Of a DNA stretch of 64,000 nucleotides, positions 15,418 through 24,243 are shown in pieces (position 1 is the stretch's first letter; every line of letters begins with the position of its first letter). The notes beneath the pieces are model-generated. The model ran no database searches, was not told the DNA's origin, and worked only from the letters and a program-made list of their open reading frames with translations. The stretch comes from UBA2387 sp019454665. GTDB lineage: Bacteria; Armatimonadota; Fimbriimonadia; Fimbriimonadales; Fimbriimonadaceae. Where the stretch lies: assembly GCA_045862995.1 (NCBI GenBank), contig BTVX01000015.1, forward strand, positions 1 to 64,000, in the 5' to 3' direction. The translations under genes and the position numbers were made by a program.

Positions 15418-18387
15418 CTACTTCTTCTTCACCTGGACCCGAATCTTGCCGACGTCGGTTCGACCCTGAGCATCCACAATGAAGTACTCGGCTTCATAGT
15501 TGCCTGGTGCTGCCGATGGCGGAACGTAGATGCCCAAGGGACCTCCAACAAGTGTTGAAAAGTAGACGTCGCCAACTCGGCTCGTTACTCCCAAGATGCT
15601 GAAGGGTAGATTCTCGGTGTGCGTGTCATTGGACATCGGGTACACCAATGTGTAATCCCCAGGTGCCAATTGGTAGTGATCATCCTTTGCCTTTGGTCCC
15701 TCATGAGCACCGCCTGGGTGGGCTAACACGGTCACGACAAGCGTGTCCTCGCCAACCTCGCCGTAACTGTCAGTGGCCGTGAATGTCATCGTCGTAATGC
15801 CTATACCGAACACAAGAGAGACCCTTCTTCCGGCATTTCCCACACCAGATGAGCCAAAGCTCGTGTAGAGGAAGTCCCAATCGGGGTCGGTAGCTTGGAT
15901 AACGGGATCAATATTCACATGGTCCACTCCCTTGGGAGCAACAAGAACCATGTCCGATCCTGCGTTGACCACTGGCGGCTGGTTGGGTTCGGGGAGCACG
16001 GTCATGATTACTTCGTCCTCCGACCAAAGTCCGGAAGTATCTGTGACTCGCAAAACGAACGTATAGACGCCAGCCGGCAGTCCAACCTGGATACTGGGAC
16101 CCGACCAAGTCCAATCGCTGCCGTTTTGGGGCAGCGCCCATTGGTAGGTAAGTGAATCCCCATCAGGATCGCTCGAGCCACCTGCATTGAGCGGGACCTG
16201 CATGTGCCTGGTCAAGGGGCTGCCGTCGTGAGGCACCGTGAGCGTCTGGTCGGGGCCGGCGTTGGCCACGGGCGGGCGGTTGCCGGGAACCACCGTATAC
16301 GTCGCGGTTGCGCTGTCCGACGCGCCCTCGGGGTCCGTGACGGTCAGGGTGAACGTGAACGTCCCCACCCCGACGCCCACCGTCTGAACCGGCCCGGTGG
16401 CTCCTTGAAGGAGTTCAGCGGGGTCGGAGGTCCACGAGTAGGTCAGGACGTCGTTGTCGGGGTCGGACGAGCCGCTGCCATTCAGAACTAGCGTCGTCGC
16501 CGTCTCGCCCGGATTCAACGTGATCGTGCCCCCTGCGGGCAACACGGCGACGGGCGCCTGGTTCGGCGCGTCGGCGATCCAGATCACGGCCTCGGATTGT
16601 CCGGTCACCGTGTTGAACGCCTCGCCGACCACGACTAGCATCCCGTCGCGCACATCGAGGTCCCAAGCGTACGAGCCTCCGGCGGCGTACTCGATGGGCA
16701 GGTAGTCGTGAAGGTCTTCGTAGTGACCCGCCGAGCCGCTCCAGATCATGGCTCGCGGCATCCCGCCCATCGTGGCGTGACCCACCTGGTGACCGAATCC
16801 CAGGTTGTAGGCCGACGCCCCGTCGTAGCCGAGCGGCGTGAGATCGGTCCATTGCGAGTTGCTGGTCCACAGGACCGCCCGCTGTCCCAGGTGGTTCCAC
16901 AAGTGACCCACATGTTGGGTTCCGTCCGTTCGGAACGCCTCGGAAACTCCTGCGCCCGCCGGGTGGATGTCCACCCAAGAAGCAGCATCGCCGTACCAGA
17001 CCGAGGCATGCGCTTGCCCCGCGAAGGTGGCCGAGCCGACCTGGACGCCGTCGGCTACGCCATAAGCAAAGGACCTCTCCGCCGTTTGCGGATACAACAA
17101 CTGGGGCAGTGCCAGTGCGGAGGCCGTTGTGCCCGTCCATAGGACGGCGACAGAATCGTTGTTCGCCCCTAGAACAGACCCTGCGTGAGCGTGACCGTCG
17201 GTCCCGGCGGCCACGCCATAGCGGTAATCATGCTGGGGAAGGGAGAGGAACGTAGTCGGCAAGCCTTGCCAGAGGTTCGCGGCGTTCGTCCCTGCGGCGA
17301 TGTTGGAGAACGAGCCGACTTGCACGCCTCCCGCAACGTCCCACACTTCGCTGGCATCGAGATCGCCCGATAGGTCGACGTAGGAAGCGACCGTCAAGTC
17401 CGTCCAAAGCGCGGCGTTGCCGTAGTTGGCGTGGTTCGCCACGCCGCCGATCTGCCCGTCGCCGGCGGCCCAGGCAGCCGAGTACCACGCTCCAGCGGGA
17501 TGAAGGCTGGCGAACGTCCACTTGGGCGCTTCGAGCGCGAGACTGTGGTACGTCCCGGAAGCGACCGCCTGAAAGCGACCCGTGGGCAGCGAACCGAGGC
17601 CGCCCACCAGATTCCCCCACGCGTGGAGCGTGCCGTCGCTGCGGATGGCGAGGCTGTGTTCGTAGCCGGCGGCCACGGCCACGAAAGTACCGGCCTGCGC
17701 GGTCGTTTGACCGCTCGCGTTCGACCCAAACCCGACCACGGTGCCATCGGTGCGGATCGCCAGAGTGTGAAGGAACCCCGTCGAAACGGCTTTGTAGGTT
17801 CCTGGAGGAATCGTGCGCTGGCCGTACTCGTTGGTGCCCCAGCCCACCAAGACGCCGTCGCTCCGAAGGGCCAAACAGTGCGCCTGTCGGGCCGCGATGG
17901 CCGTATAGGTGCCTGCTGGAACGTTGGTCTGGCCATAGGCGTTGTGGCCCCAGCCGACGAGCGTGCCATCGGTGCGGATCGCCAGGCTGTTGAACGCGCC
18001 CGCCGCAACGGCCTTGAACGTGCCCGCTGGAACGTTGCACTGCCCCCAACCGTTGTGGCCCCAGGCCGCGAGGGTCCCGTCGTCCCGGATCGCGAGGCTG
18101 TGGTAGCTGCCTCCCGCGACCGCTTTGTACGTTCCCGGCGGAACGATGGTCTGGCCGTCCGAGTTGTAGCCCCAGGCGTGGAGCGTGCCGTCCTTGCGGA
18201 TCGCGAGGCTGTGGTTGGGTCCGGCGGCGAGCGCGACGAACTGGCCTGTCTGTGCGACGCTCTGGTTGTACGCGTTGGAGCCCCACACGTTGACGCCTTG
18301 CGAAGCTGCTTGCTGAGCCAGTCCGAGAACCAAAACAGCGGCAGCTGCAAGACAACAGCGGTTTAAAGCGAAAAAAGTCGGTTTCAT
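15418..18387 (-). CDS. Large secreted RCC1/HAF/PKD repeat protein
   Basis: 989 aa with a signal peptide ending near residue 29. About residues 30-290 contain seven RCC1-like blades of roughly 37 residues (G-x-HSLAIRxDGTLxAWG then a NxxGQ turn). About 300-620 hold HAF-like repeats (ALWTDLT, HVGHLWNHLGQRAVLWT, GHQVGHATMGGMPRAMIW). About 630-880 carry two to three PKD-type domains (NRPPVANAGPDQTL, GSSDPDGDSLTYQW), and a further beta domain ends the protein. No catalytic motif is seen, so binding or surface display is likely. The near-identical RCC1 blades suggest recent internal duplication. Confidence 0.85.
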   Translation of the reverse strand: MKPTFFALNRCCLAAAAVLVLGLAQQAASQGVNVWGSNAYNQSVAQTGQFVALAAGPNHSLAIRKDGTLHAWGYNSDGQTIVPPGTYKAVAGGSYHSLAIRDDGTLAAWGHNGWGQCNVPAGTFKAVAAGAFNSLAIRTDGTLVGWGHNAYGQTNVPAGTYTAIAARQAHCLALRSDGVLVGWGTNEYGQRTIPPGTYKAVSTGFLHTLAIRTDGTVVGFGSNASGQTTAQAGTFVAVAAGYEHSLAIRSDGTLHAWGNLVGGLGSLPTGRFQAVASGTYHSLALEAPKWTFASLHPAGAWYSAAWAAGDGQIGGVANHANYGNAALWTDLTVASYVDLSGDLDASEVWDVAGGVQVGSFSNIAAGTNAANLWQGLPTTFLSLPQHDYRYGVAAGTDGHAHAGSVLGANNDSVAVLWTGTTASALALPQLLYPQTAERSFAYGVADGVQVGSATFAGQAHASVWYGDAASWVDIHPAGAGVSEAFRTDGTQHVGHLWNHLGQRAVLWTSNSQWTDLTPLGYDGASAYNLGFGHQVGHATMGGMPRAMIWSGSAGHYEDLHDYLPIEYAAGGSYAWDLDVRDGMLVVVGEAFNTVTGQSEAVIWIADAPNQAPVAVLPAGGTITLNPGETATTLVLNGSGSSDPDNDVLTYSWTSDPAELLQGATGPVQTVGVGVGTFTFTLTVTDPEGASDSATATYTVVPGNRPPVANAGPDQTLTVPHDGSPLTRHMQVPLNAGGSSDPDGDSLTYQWALPQNGSDWTWSGPSIQVGLPAGVYTFVLRVTDTSGLWSEDEVIMTVLPEPNQPPVVNAGSDMVLVAPKGVDHVNIDPVIQATDPDWDFLYTSFGSSGVGNAGRRVSLVFGIGITTMTFTATDSYGEVGEDTLVVTVLAHPGGAHEGPKAKDDHYQLAPGDYTLVYPMSNDTHTENLPFSILGVTSRVGDVYFSTLVGGPLGIYVPPSAAPGNYEAEYFIVDAQGRTDVGKIRVQVKKK

Positions 18388-18561
18388 GACAGCGTTCCGA
18401 CAGAAAAGGGCGATCTACCTACTTATAACACGCCGAGCATTCCTGTGCTCACCAATTTCTGTCCTTCGTTGAAGGGACCCTTGCACAGCTTCCCCAGTCT
18501 TGGCGATAGGGGATCGCCCCTCGGTTGCATGGAGGCTACGGCGCCCATCCAAAGGACGACC

Positions 18562-18942
18562 TCAACGTTGTCCAGCGGCCCAACCGGGGTCGAGGAAGCG
18601 CTGAACTTCGATCCGGTAGCCGTTCGGATCGCGGGCGTAGAAATGGTAGATCCCGAAGGCCGCATGGGTGCGAGGAGGGCCGTCGGTTGGCAGTCCGCTC
18701 GACTCGAAACGCCTGTGCCGCGCGTCCACATCGTCGCTGCAAACCGTCAAGACGACCTGTTCGGGAGCCGTGGGCGCTGCCCGCTCGCAGAACCCCCAAT
18801 AGCTCGTGCCGACCACGCGGTAAATGCGGCACGAACCCTGATCGAGCACCAAATCCAAGCCCAAGACGCCCGAATAGAACCGATGCGTCGCTTCAAGGTC
18901 GGCGGTCGGGAGAAACGTGATGCCTTCCGTGATCGGTGCCAT
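18562..18942 (-). CDS. VOC/glyoxalase-like domain protein
   Basis: 126 aa. Single vicinal-oxygen-chelate domain with two beta-alpha-beta-beta-beta modules: ITFLPTADLEATHRFYSGVL at the N-terminus and HFYARDPNGYRIEVQRFLDP at the C-terminus. Family members are small metal-dependent lyases, isomerases, dioxygenases or antibiotic-binding proteins. The usual metal ligand Glu is present in the last strand (IEVQ). ATG 18942 matches the family N-terminus; a longer frame upstream is Arg-rich and non-coding. It sits 17 bp downstream of the DUF1501 gene. Confidence 0.8.
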   Translation of the reverse strand: MAPITEGITFLPTADLEATHRFYSGVLGLDLVLDQGSCRIYRVVGTSYWGFCERAAPTAPEQVVLTVCSDDVDARHRRFESSGLPTDGPPRTHAAFGIYHFYARDPNGYRIEVQRFLDPGWAAGQR

Positions 18943-18959
18943 CGGAGCCGACAACGGGT

Positions 18960-20189
18960 CTACCGCAGCACCGGAACGTGGTCGAACTTGCCGCCAAGCA
19001 CCACGCCCGAATCGCCCGCGAGCCACTCGTCGAGCGCGGTGGCATACACCTGACGGAAGTCCACCTCGTGCCGCAGGTCGCCCCGATTGAGGTCGCCCAG
19101 ATTCGGCAGGTTGCCGTGGATGCCGCCCTTCACGCCTCGCCCCACCAGGAACATGGGCGCGGCGGCGCCGTGGTCGGTGCCCATGCTGTTGTTCTCGTGA
19201 ACGCGACGGCCGAACTCCGAGAACACGAGCACCAGCACCTGGTCGGCCTTGCCGAGCGCCTCCATCTCGCGCTGAAAGGCCAGCAGCCCATCGCCCAACC
19301 CCTTGAGCAGGTTGGCGTGCGCATCGGGTTGGCGCGCGTGGGTGTCGAAGCCGCCCGCGCTGAAGTAGACCAGTTTGGTCGCTGGCGAAGCGCCGATCAG
19401 GTGCGCAATCTGCTGGAAGCCCCGTCCGAACGCATCGGTGCCGTACGTCTCTTTAGGGGCGTACGTGCCGAGCCGCTTCTCCAGTTCGCTCATCGCGTCG
19501 AGCGCCGTTTTGCTGGCATCTTGCACGGCTCGGATGGCCGAACCCGATGCCGCGGCATCGCCTTGAATCTGCCGCAACCGGCGCTCGGCGTCCGGGTCGC
19601 CGACCAACTGCTGGATGTCGGCCAAGCTGGCAAAGCACGGAACGCTGGCGTTCTTGGCGTTCAGCGCCAAAGGTTTCTCAGTAGACAAGCCCAGAGCCAC
19701 CACGGGGTTGAGCGGCTTGGACTGCAGTTGCAGGTCGAAGTGGCGGCCTAGCCACCCCGTCGTGAACGTGCCGTCGGGACTGGCCGTGTGCCAGATGTCC
19801 ATGCTCTTGAAGTGCGAGCGATTGGGATCGGGATAGCCCACGTTCTGGACGATCGCGACCTTCCCCTCGTCGTAGAGCGACTTCATGCCGGTCAGCGAGG
19901 GATGCAGGCCCAAGCGGGCGTCAAGCGGCAGAACCTGGCTTTCGGCGATGGCGAGTTGAGGCCGCGCCGCATAGTAGCGGGTGTCCGAAAACGGCACAAC
20001 CGTGTTCAGGCCATCGTTTCCGCCGCTGAGTTGGCAGATGACCAAGATGCGGTCGGACAGGGGCTTCAATCCCCGAACCTCGCGCACCAAGTCCGCCTGC
20101 GCCAAACGCGCGATCCATGCGGGCGTGGTCAATCCGACGGCGATCATGCCGCCTCGTTTCATCAAATCGCGTCTGCTGATGTCGCTCAT
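18960..20189 (-). CDS. DUF1501 family Tat-exported protein
   Basis: 409 aa. It starts with a twin-arginine signal (SRRDLMKRGGMIAVGLTTPA). DUF1501 hallmarks are ILVICQLSGGNDGLNTVVP, GLHPSLTGMK, GFDTHARQPDAHANLLKGLG and VLVFSEFGRRVHENNSMGTD followed by HGAAAPMFLVG. The fold is related to the sulfatase/alkaline phosphatase superfamily, and the conserved Asp, His and Asn-rich loops suggest a metal site. The reaction is unproven. Unlike the copy at 24244, it has no DUF1800 partner beside it. Confidence 0.9.
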   Translation of the reverse strand: MSDISRRDLMKRGGMIAVGLTTPAWIARLAQADLVREVRGLKPLSDRILVICQLSGGNDGLNTVVPFSDTRYYAARPQLAIAESQVLPLDARLGLHPSLTGMKSLYDEGKVAIVQNVGYPDPNRSHFKSMDIWHTASPDGTFTTGWLGRHFDLQLQSKPLNPVVALGLSTEKPLALNAKNASVPCFASLADIQQLVGDPDAERRLRQIQGDAAASGSAIRAVQDASKTALDAMSELEKRLGTYAPKETYGTDAFGRGFQQIAHLIGASPATKLVYFSAGGFDTHARQPDAHANLLKGLGDGLLAFQREMEALGKADQVLVLVFSEFGRRVHENNSMGTDHGAAAPMFLVGRGVKGGIHGNLPNLGDLNRGDLRHEVDFRQVYATALDEWLAGDSGVVLGGKFDHVPVLR

Positions 20190-20309
20190 CGCTGCACCGG
20201 GGTAACCATTGTACGGCGAAATCGCCGCCGATGGGTGACCAGACGCTTCGAGTGCGCCCGGTGTTCAATCACGACCCGCGAACCAACGGCGAACCGGTAC
20301 CATCGGGGC

Positions 20310-20537
20310 GTGGAACACCTCGGCAAAACGCTGGTCGGCGCAGGGCTGGTGTTGGTGCTCGCTGGCGGAATCCTCTGGGCGTTGCGCGACGTCAAGGGGC
20401 TGCCGCTCGGTCGGCTTCCCGGAGACTTCTCGGTCGAACGCGAGGGGTTCTCGTTCCATGCGCCCATCGCCACGATGCTGCTGATCAGCGTCGCGCTGAC
20501 CCTCGTCTTGAACCTCGCCTCGAGGTTCTTCCGATGA
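20310..20537 (+). CDS. DUF2905 small membrane protein
   Basis: 75 aa with two predicted membrane helices (LVGAGLVLVLAGGILWAL and FHAPIATMLLISVALTLVLN) separated by KGLPLGRLPGDFSVER, the DUF2905 signature. Role unknown. GTG at 20310 is the start that gives the conserved N-terminus. Its TGA overlaps the ATG of the HAD gene (ATGA, 20534-20537), so the two are likely translationally coupled. Confidence 0.88.
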   Translation: MEHLGKTLVGAGLVLVLAGGILWALRDVKGLPLGRLPGDFSVEREGFSFHAPIATMLLISVALTLVLNLASRFFR

Positions 20538-21223
20538 GCCTCCGCGTCATTACGTTCGATTGCGCCAACACGCTGGTCGAAACGTCGTGGGATTACGCCG
20601 AGCACGCGATGGCCTGTCTCGACCGCTTGGGCGTCGCCACGGACCCCGAGTGGCCGATCGTGTATCGGCGGCTGCTCATGCGATCCTGGCCCGAGTATCG
20701 CGAGATGAACCAAGCCCGTCCGCACGAAGCCGACGCGTGGTGGCTCGCGTTCACCCAGGTGTTTCTCGAGCATGCCGGCCTTTCGCGCGACCTCGCCCCC
20801 TCCCTGATGGAGGCGTCCGAAGACCTCCTGTACCGCAAAGACAAGGTGGACTTTCGGGTATTTGACGACATCGTGGAGACCCTGGCGGCCCTGCGCGAGC
20901 GCGGCTTCCGCCTGGGCGTGATCAGCAACTGGGACTACTCGCTTGGCAAGGTCCTGGAGTCGCGCGGCCTGTCGGAGCACTTCGACGTGGTCACGGCATC
21001 GCTGGTTTTGGGCGTCGAGAAGCCCGACCCGCTCATCTTCTCGCACACGTTGGAACTCCTGGGCGCGACCCCGGCCGAGGCGCTGCACATCGGAGACAAC
21101 CCGCTGGACGACTTCCACGGGGCGCGGTCCGCAGGACTCCGGGCGCTGCTGGTGGACCGCTCGCAGCCGCGTTCGACCGATGTGATGCTGCACGATATGC
21201 GCGAGTTGCTCAACCGCGTGTAA
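20534..21223 (+). CDS. HAD-family hydrolase
   Basis: 229 aa. It has HAD motif I FDCANTL (second Asp of DxD replaced by Ala), motif II ISNWD, motif III Lys within GVEKPDP, and motif IV HIGDNPLDDFHGA. The cap domain lies between motifs I and II, as in haloacid dehalogenase/phosphatase subfamily I. The DCA rather than DxD at motif I would be expected to impair phosphatase activity and favours a dehalogenase-like or altered mechanism. It is coupled to the upstream DUF2905 gene and converges on the acyl-CoA dehydrogenase-like gene with a 14-bp overlap. Confidence 0.83.
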   Translation: MSLRVITFDCANTLVETSWDYAEHAMACLDRLGVATDPEWPIVYRRLLMRSWPEYREMNQARPHEADAWWLAFTQVFLEHAGLSRDLAPSLMEASEDLLYRKDKVDFRVFDDIVETLAALRERGFRLGVISNWDYSLGKVLESRGLSEHFDVVTASLVLGVEKPDPLIFSHTLELLGATPAEALHIGDNPLDDFHGARSAGLRALLVDRSQPRSTDVMLHDMRELLNRV

Positions 21224-22289
21224 GCCTGGCCAGCGTGGCGCGCATGATCGGTGCCGTTTGCGCCGAAACCGTGTAGACCAACGCCTCGCGGTACACGCGC
21301 TGGGCGGGATGATCGGTCGCGTTCGCCGAGCCTCCCGTGGCCGTGATCGCGGCGTGCGCGCACCGGACGGCCAATTCGATCGCCCAAGCGCGAAGCGCCA
21401 ATCGCTCCTCGCTGGTGTCCTCTCCCACCGACTGCGCCTCGGCGAGTTTCTGGCGGCACGTGGCGACTTCCCGGCCAAGCAACTCGAGCGCCTCGCCGAT
21501 CGCCGGGTCGCCCTTCTTCTCGAACGCGGCGCGCAGTCCATCGAGACCCGCACGCGCGCAACCGACAGCGAAGAACCCTTGCAACGCGATGTTGATGAGG
21601 TCGTTCTTGTGGATCCAACCCGGCGGCCGCGTGAATGCCGTGTCGCTCGCAGGGAGCAGCCAGTCGTCCAGTTCGACCTGCACGGTCATCGCGGCCTCCA
21701 TCGCCGCCAACAGCATCGGTTCCGAGACTCGGATGCGGCCACCATCGGCCTCGCGATTCTCCAAGGGCACCAGGCCGAAGATGGCCGATCCGTCCGGCAG
21801 GCTCGCGCCCGCAAGGAACTCGGGATAGAACGTCCAACCCGTCACCCAAGGCACATGCCCCGTCAAGCGGCAACCCTCGGCGCAGGGCTCGGCACGCAGC
21901 ATGGGCGGGCCGGGTCGGCGCAACTGGCTGAACCCGATGCCGACCAGCCGCGTCCCGTCGGCCATGAACGGCAACGTGCGCTCTTTGAGGTCCTGGTTCT
22001 CCGACCGGGCCAGCATGGAGACGGCGCTCTGGTGCTGGGTTTGCAGGAACGCCAACGCTCCCGAAGCCCGCGCCACCTCTTCCTGGAAGTCGCGAAACAG
22101 GGGCTCGGGCATCTCAGGCCCACCGTACGCGATCGGCCGGCGAAGTGCCATCAGACCCCGCTGGCATAGGCCTTCCAAACCCAAGCGCAAGGCACCAGGG
22201 TCGCGGTCCATCGCCGCCGCACTTGGAACGACCACGTCGCGCAGAAACGCCTCGGCTTCCTGCATCAGGCGGATCGGGTCGTGGTCCAT
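21210..22289 (-). CDS. Acyl-CoA dehydrogenase-like flavoprotein
   Basis: 359 aa. The N-terminal helical domain (LMQEAEAFLRDVVVPSAAAM), the middle beta domain (LVGIGFSQLRRPG, CRLTGHVPWVTGW) and the C-terminal helices (AITATGGSANATDHPAQRVY, REALVYTVSAQTAPI) follow the acyl-CoA dehydrogenase plan. I cannot place the catalytic Glu. Substrate is unknown; it may be a monooxygenase-type or DszC-like member rather than a fatty-acid enzyme. ATG 22289 begins near the domain; the upstream in-frame residues look like leader sequence. It is divergent from the fabG-like gene with only 37 bp between starts. Confidence 0.72.
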   Translation of the reverse strand: MDHDPIRLMQEAEAFLRDVVVPSAAAMDRDPGALRLGLEGLCQRGLMALRRPIAYGGPEMPEPLFRDFQEEVARASGALAFLQTQHQSAVSMLARSENQDLKERTLPFMADGTRLVGIGFSQLRRPGPPMLRAEPCAEGCRLTGHVPWVTGWTFYPEFLAGASLPDGSAIFGLVPLENREADGGRIRVSEPMLLAAMEAAMTVQVELDDWLLPASDTAFTRPPGWIHKNDLINIALQGFFAVGCARAGLDGLRAAFEKKGDPAIGEALELLGREVATCRQKLAEAQSVGEDTSEERLALRAWAIELAVRCAHAAITATGGSANATDHPAQRVYREALVYTVSAQTAPIMRATLARLTRG

Positions 22290-22326
22290 GGGGCAAAGGT
22301 ACCCGCGCTTGGGTAACTTGCAGGAC

Positions 22327-23070
22327 GTGTTGGACTTCACCGATCAAGTCGTCGTGGTCACGGGTGCGAGCCGAGGCATCGGCAAGGGCATCGCCCAAGC
22401 GTTCGCCGAACGTGGCGCGATCGTGGCGTGCGTCGCCACCACCGAAGCCGGTGCCGGGCAGACGGCGCTCCTGCTCGATCAGGCGGGCTACCGAGCGGTC
22501 CCGTTCGCGTGCGACGTGAGCAACGCCGAGCAGGTCGAGGGGCTCTTCGCCAACATCTGCGACCAGTGCGGACCGCCCTCGGTCCTCATCAACAACGCCG
22601 GCATCGCACGCGACAACCTGATGATGCGCCTGAAAGACGAGGATTGGGACGCCGTCCTCAACGTGAACCTGAAGGGCTCCTACCTGTGCGCCAAAGCCGT
22701 GACGCGGACCATGATGAAGGCTCGCTATGGCCGCATCGTGAACATGAGTTCGGTGATCGGTCTTCACGGGGCGGCGGGGCAAGCCAACTACGCGGCCAGC
22801 AAAGCGGGCGTGGTCGGCTTGACCAAGGCGATCGCGAAGGAACTGGGTTCGCGCGGGATCACGTGCAACGCCATCGCGCCCGGGTTCATCGAGACCGACA
22901 TGACCTCCGACCTTCCCGCCGAGTTCAAAGCGCATGTCGAAAAGACCGCTCCGGCAGGCCGATTGGGCACGTCGCAAGACATCGCGCCCGCCGTCCTGTT
23001 CCTTGCGTCGCGCGAGGCGTCGTACATCACGGGGCAGACGCTCACCGTGGACGGCGGGCTCTTCCTCTGA
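22327..23070 (+). CDS. fabG: 3-oxoacyl-ACP reductase-like SDR
   Basis: 247 aa. Classical short-chain dehydrogenase: NADPH-binding TGASRGIG, NNAG, the catalytic Ser in NMSSVIGLHGAAGQ, Tyr-x-x-x-Lys in NYAASKAG, and C-terminal YITGQTLTVDGGLFL. The sequence (QNLMMRLKD-like DNLMMRLKDEDWDAVLNVNL, IETDMT) is very close to FabG of fatty-acid synthesis. It reduces 3-oxoacyl-ACP with NADPH. The start is GTG 22327 or the adjacent TTG 22330. No other fab gene is adjacent, so another 3-oxo-ester substrate is possible. Confidence 0.85.
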   Translation: MLDFTDQVVVVTGASRGIGKGIAQAFAERGAIVACVATTEAGAGQTALLLDQAGYRAVPFACDVSNAEQVEGLFANICDQCGPPSVLINNAGIARDNLMMRLKDEDWDAVLNVNLKGSYLCAKAVTRTMMKARYGRIVNMSSVIGLHGAAGQANYAASKAGVVGLTKAIAKELGSRGITCNAIAPGFIETDMTSDLPAEFKAHVEKTAPAGRLGTSQDIAPAVLFLASREASYITGQTLTVDGGLFL

Positions 23071-23101
23071 ATCGGTTCGGGTGTGTTGCTAAAATGGAAT
23101 C

Positions 23102-23578
23102 GTGCGCAACCACTACCTCCTCCGCGCCCTGAGCCACACGCCCGAGATCGCGCGCCGCATCCTGGAACACGTGGACCTTCGCCGCTACGACGAGGCGCTG
23201 GACCCCGACCGCTTCACGCTGCGGCAGGCGATGGCGCATCTGGCGGATTGGGAGCCCATCATGCTCGACCGGTTGCACGCCTGCGCCGAGCGGCGTCCGA
23301 CCATCGAAGCCTTCGACGAATCCGCCCGATGCGTCGAGCTGGGATACGACGACACCGACCCCAAGGAGCAGGTGCAGGTCTGGGCGCAGCGCCGCAAGGC
23401 CACCCTCGCCTACCTTGAGAGCCTGACCGAAGACGACTGGGCCGGAGAGACCACCCACCCCGAGCGAGGCGCGATGTCGGCCTACGATTGGGCGGGCACG
23501 CTGCTGGCGCACGACGTCTACCACGTCGAACAGTTCGCCCGCTACTTACCCGACGACCAGCCGGTCGGGACGTGGTAG
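23102..23578 (+). CDS. DinB-like four-helix metalloprotein
   Basis: 158 aa. DinB/YfiT-type helical bundle with likely metal-binding His residues in MAHLADWEP, and in LLAHDVYHVEQ near the C-terminus. Members include thiol transferases (bacillithiol or mycothiol S-transferases) and uncharacterised stress proteins. GTG 23102 is the start. It follows the fabG-like gene after 31 bp. The substrate is not predictable from sequence alone. Confidence 0.8.
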   Translation: MRNHYLLRALSHTPEIARRILEHVDLRRYDEALDPDRFTLRQAMAHLADWEPIMLDRLHACAERRPTIEAFDESARCVELGYDDTDPKEQVQVWAQRRKATLAYLESLTEDDWAGETTHPERGAMSAYDWAGTLLAHDVYHVEQFARYLPDDQPVGTW

Positions 23579-23600
23579 CCACGGCTGGTATGCTCGAATC

Positions 23601-23801
23601 GTGGATCAGGGTAGCCGCGACGACCGCAAGGTGATGCGCATCATGACACCCGAAGAGGCCGATCGGGCCGATCGGGAAGATTACGCCGCCCTCACCCCTG
23701 CCGAACGTCTGGCGATCCAAGCCGAACTCATCTGGCGAGCCCATGGAACTCCACCCCGATTGGAAAGAATTCTTACGGTTGCTCAACTCCCACGGCGTTG
23801 A
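23601..23801 (+). CDS. Small protein preceding nucleotidyltransferase
   Basis: 66 aa, charged and soluble (MTPEEADRADREDY, LTPAERLAIQAELIWRAHGT). The motif LTPAERL...ELIW resembles short proteins often found just before stand-alone nucleotidyltransferase genes. It overlaps the next gene by 59 bp, so translation is coupled. It could be an antitoxin-like or partner subunit of a two-gene module; this is inference from gene order. Confidence 0.6.
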   Translation: MDQGSRDDRKVMRIMTPEEADRADREDYAALTPAERLAIQAELIWRAHGTPPRLERILTVAQLPRR

Positions 23802-24198
23802 GTACCTGATCGTGGGCGCCCATGCACTCGCGTTCCACGGGCACCCAAGATACACCGCCGACATAGACTTCTTCATCCGAACGACGCAAGCCAACGCCGA
23901 GCGGCTGTACGACGTTCTTTGCGAATTCGGCTTCGGAGGCTCCTTGGATGGCCCCGAAGACCTGCTAAAACAGCCGGCTGTTTTCATGCTCGGGCGGCAG
24001 CCGTTCCGCATCGATTTGCTCAATCACATCGACGGGGTCGAGTTCGCCGGCGCATGGGAGCGAAGGGTCGTCAGCGAACTCGACGGCATATCGGTGCCCT
24101 TCATCAGCCTTGACGACTATGTCGCGAACAAGCGTGCGGCAGGCCGAAAGAAAGACGCGTACGACCTCGAAGCGCTGGGCGTCGAACCCGAACCCTGA
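23743..24198 (+). CDS. Minimal nucleotidyltransferase-fold protein
   Basis: 151 aa. Nucleotidyltransferase core: VEYLIVGAHALAFHGHPRYT, then ADIDFFI carrying the DxD metal site, then RIDLLNHIDGVEF with a third acidic residue. This fits the AbiEii/DUF6036-like group. It contains no partner domain. Such proteins occur in toxin-antitoxin or phage-defence modules, where they modify tRNA or proteins. The target here is unknown. It overlaps the 66-aa gene upstream. Confidence 0.8.
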   Translation: MELHPDWKEFLRLLNSHGVEYLIVGAHALAFHGHPRYTADIDFFIRTTQANAERLYDVLCEFGFGGSLDGPEDLLKQPAVFMLGRQPFRIDLLNHIDGVEFAGAWERRVVSELDGISVPFISLDDYVANKRAAGRKKDAYDLEALGVEPEP

Positions 24199-24243
24199 AC
24201 CTCCCGACGCCCGGACCCTACCGAACGAACCCCTTGTTCGCGG

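Noticed and set aside
13825..15558. Long open frames on the opposite strand of real genes
   Set aside because: GC-rich codons make shadow frames. They show no signal, no domain and no ribosome site, and the other strand carries clear motifs (LivF, GHL10). Similar cases occur at 52049-54367, 54515-57073, 59099-61042 and 37975-39939.
20534..21223. Phosphatase assignment for the HAD protein
   Set aside because: Motif I has DCA instead of DxD, so a classical phosphatase is doubtful; kept as a general HAD hydrolase.
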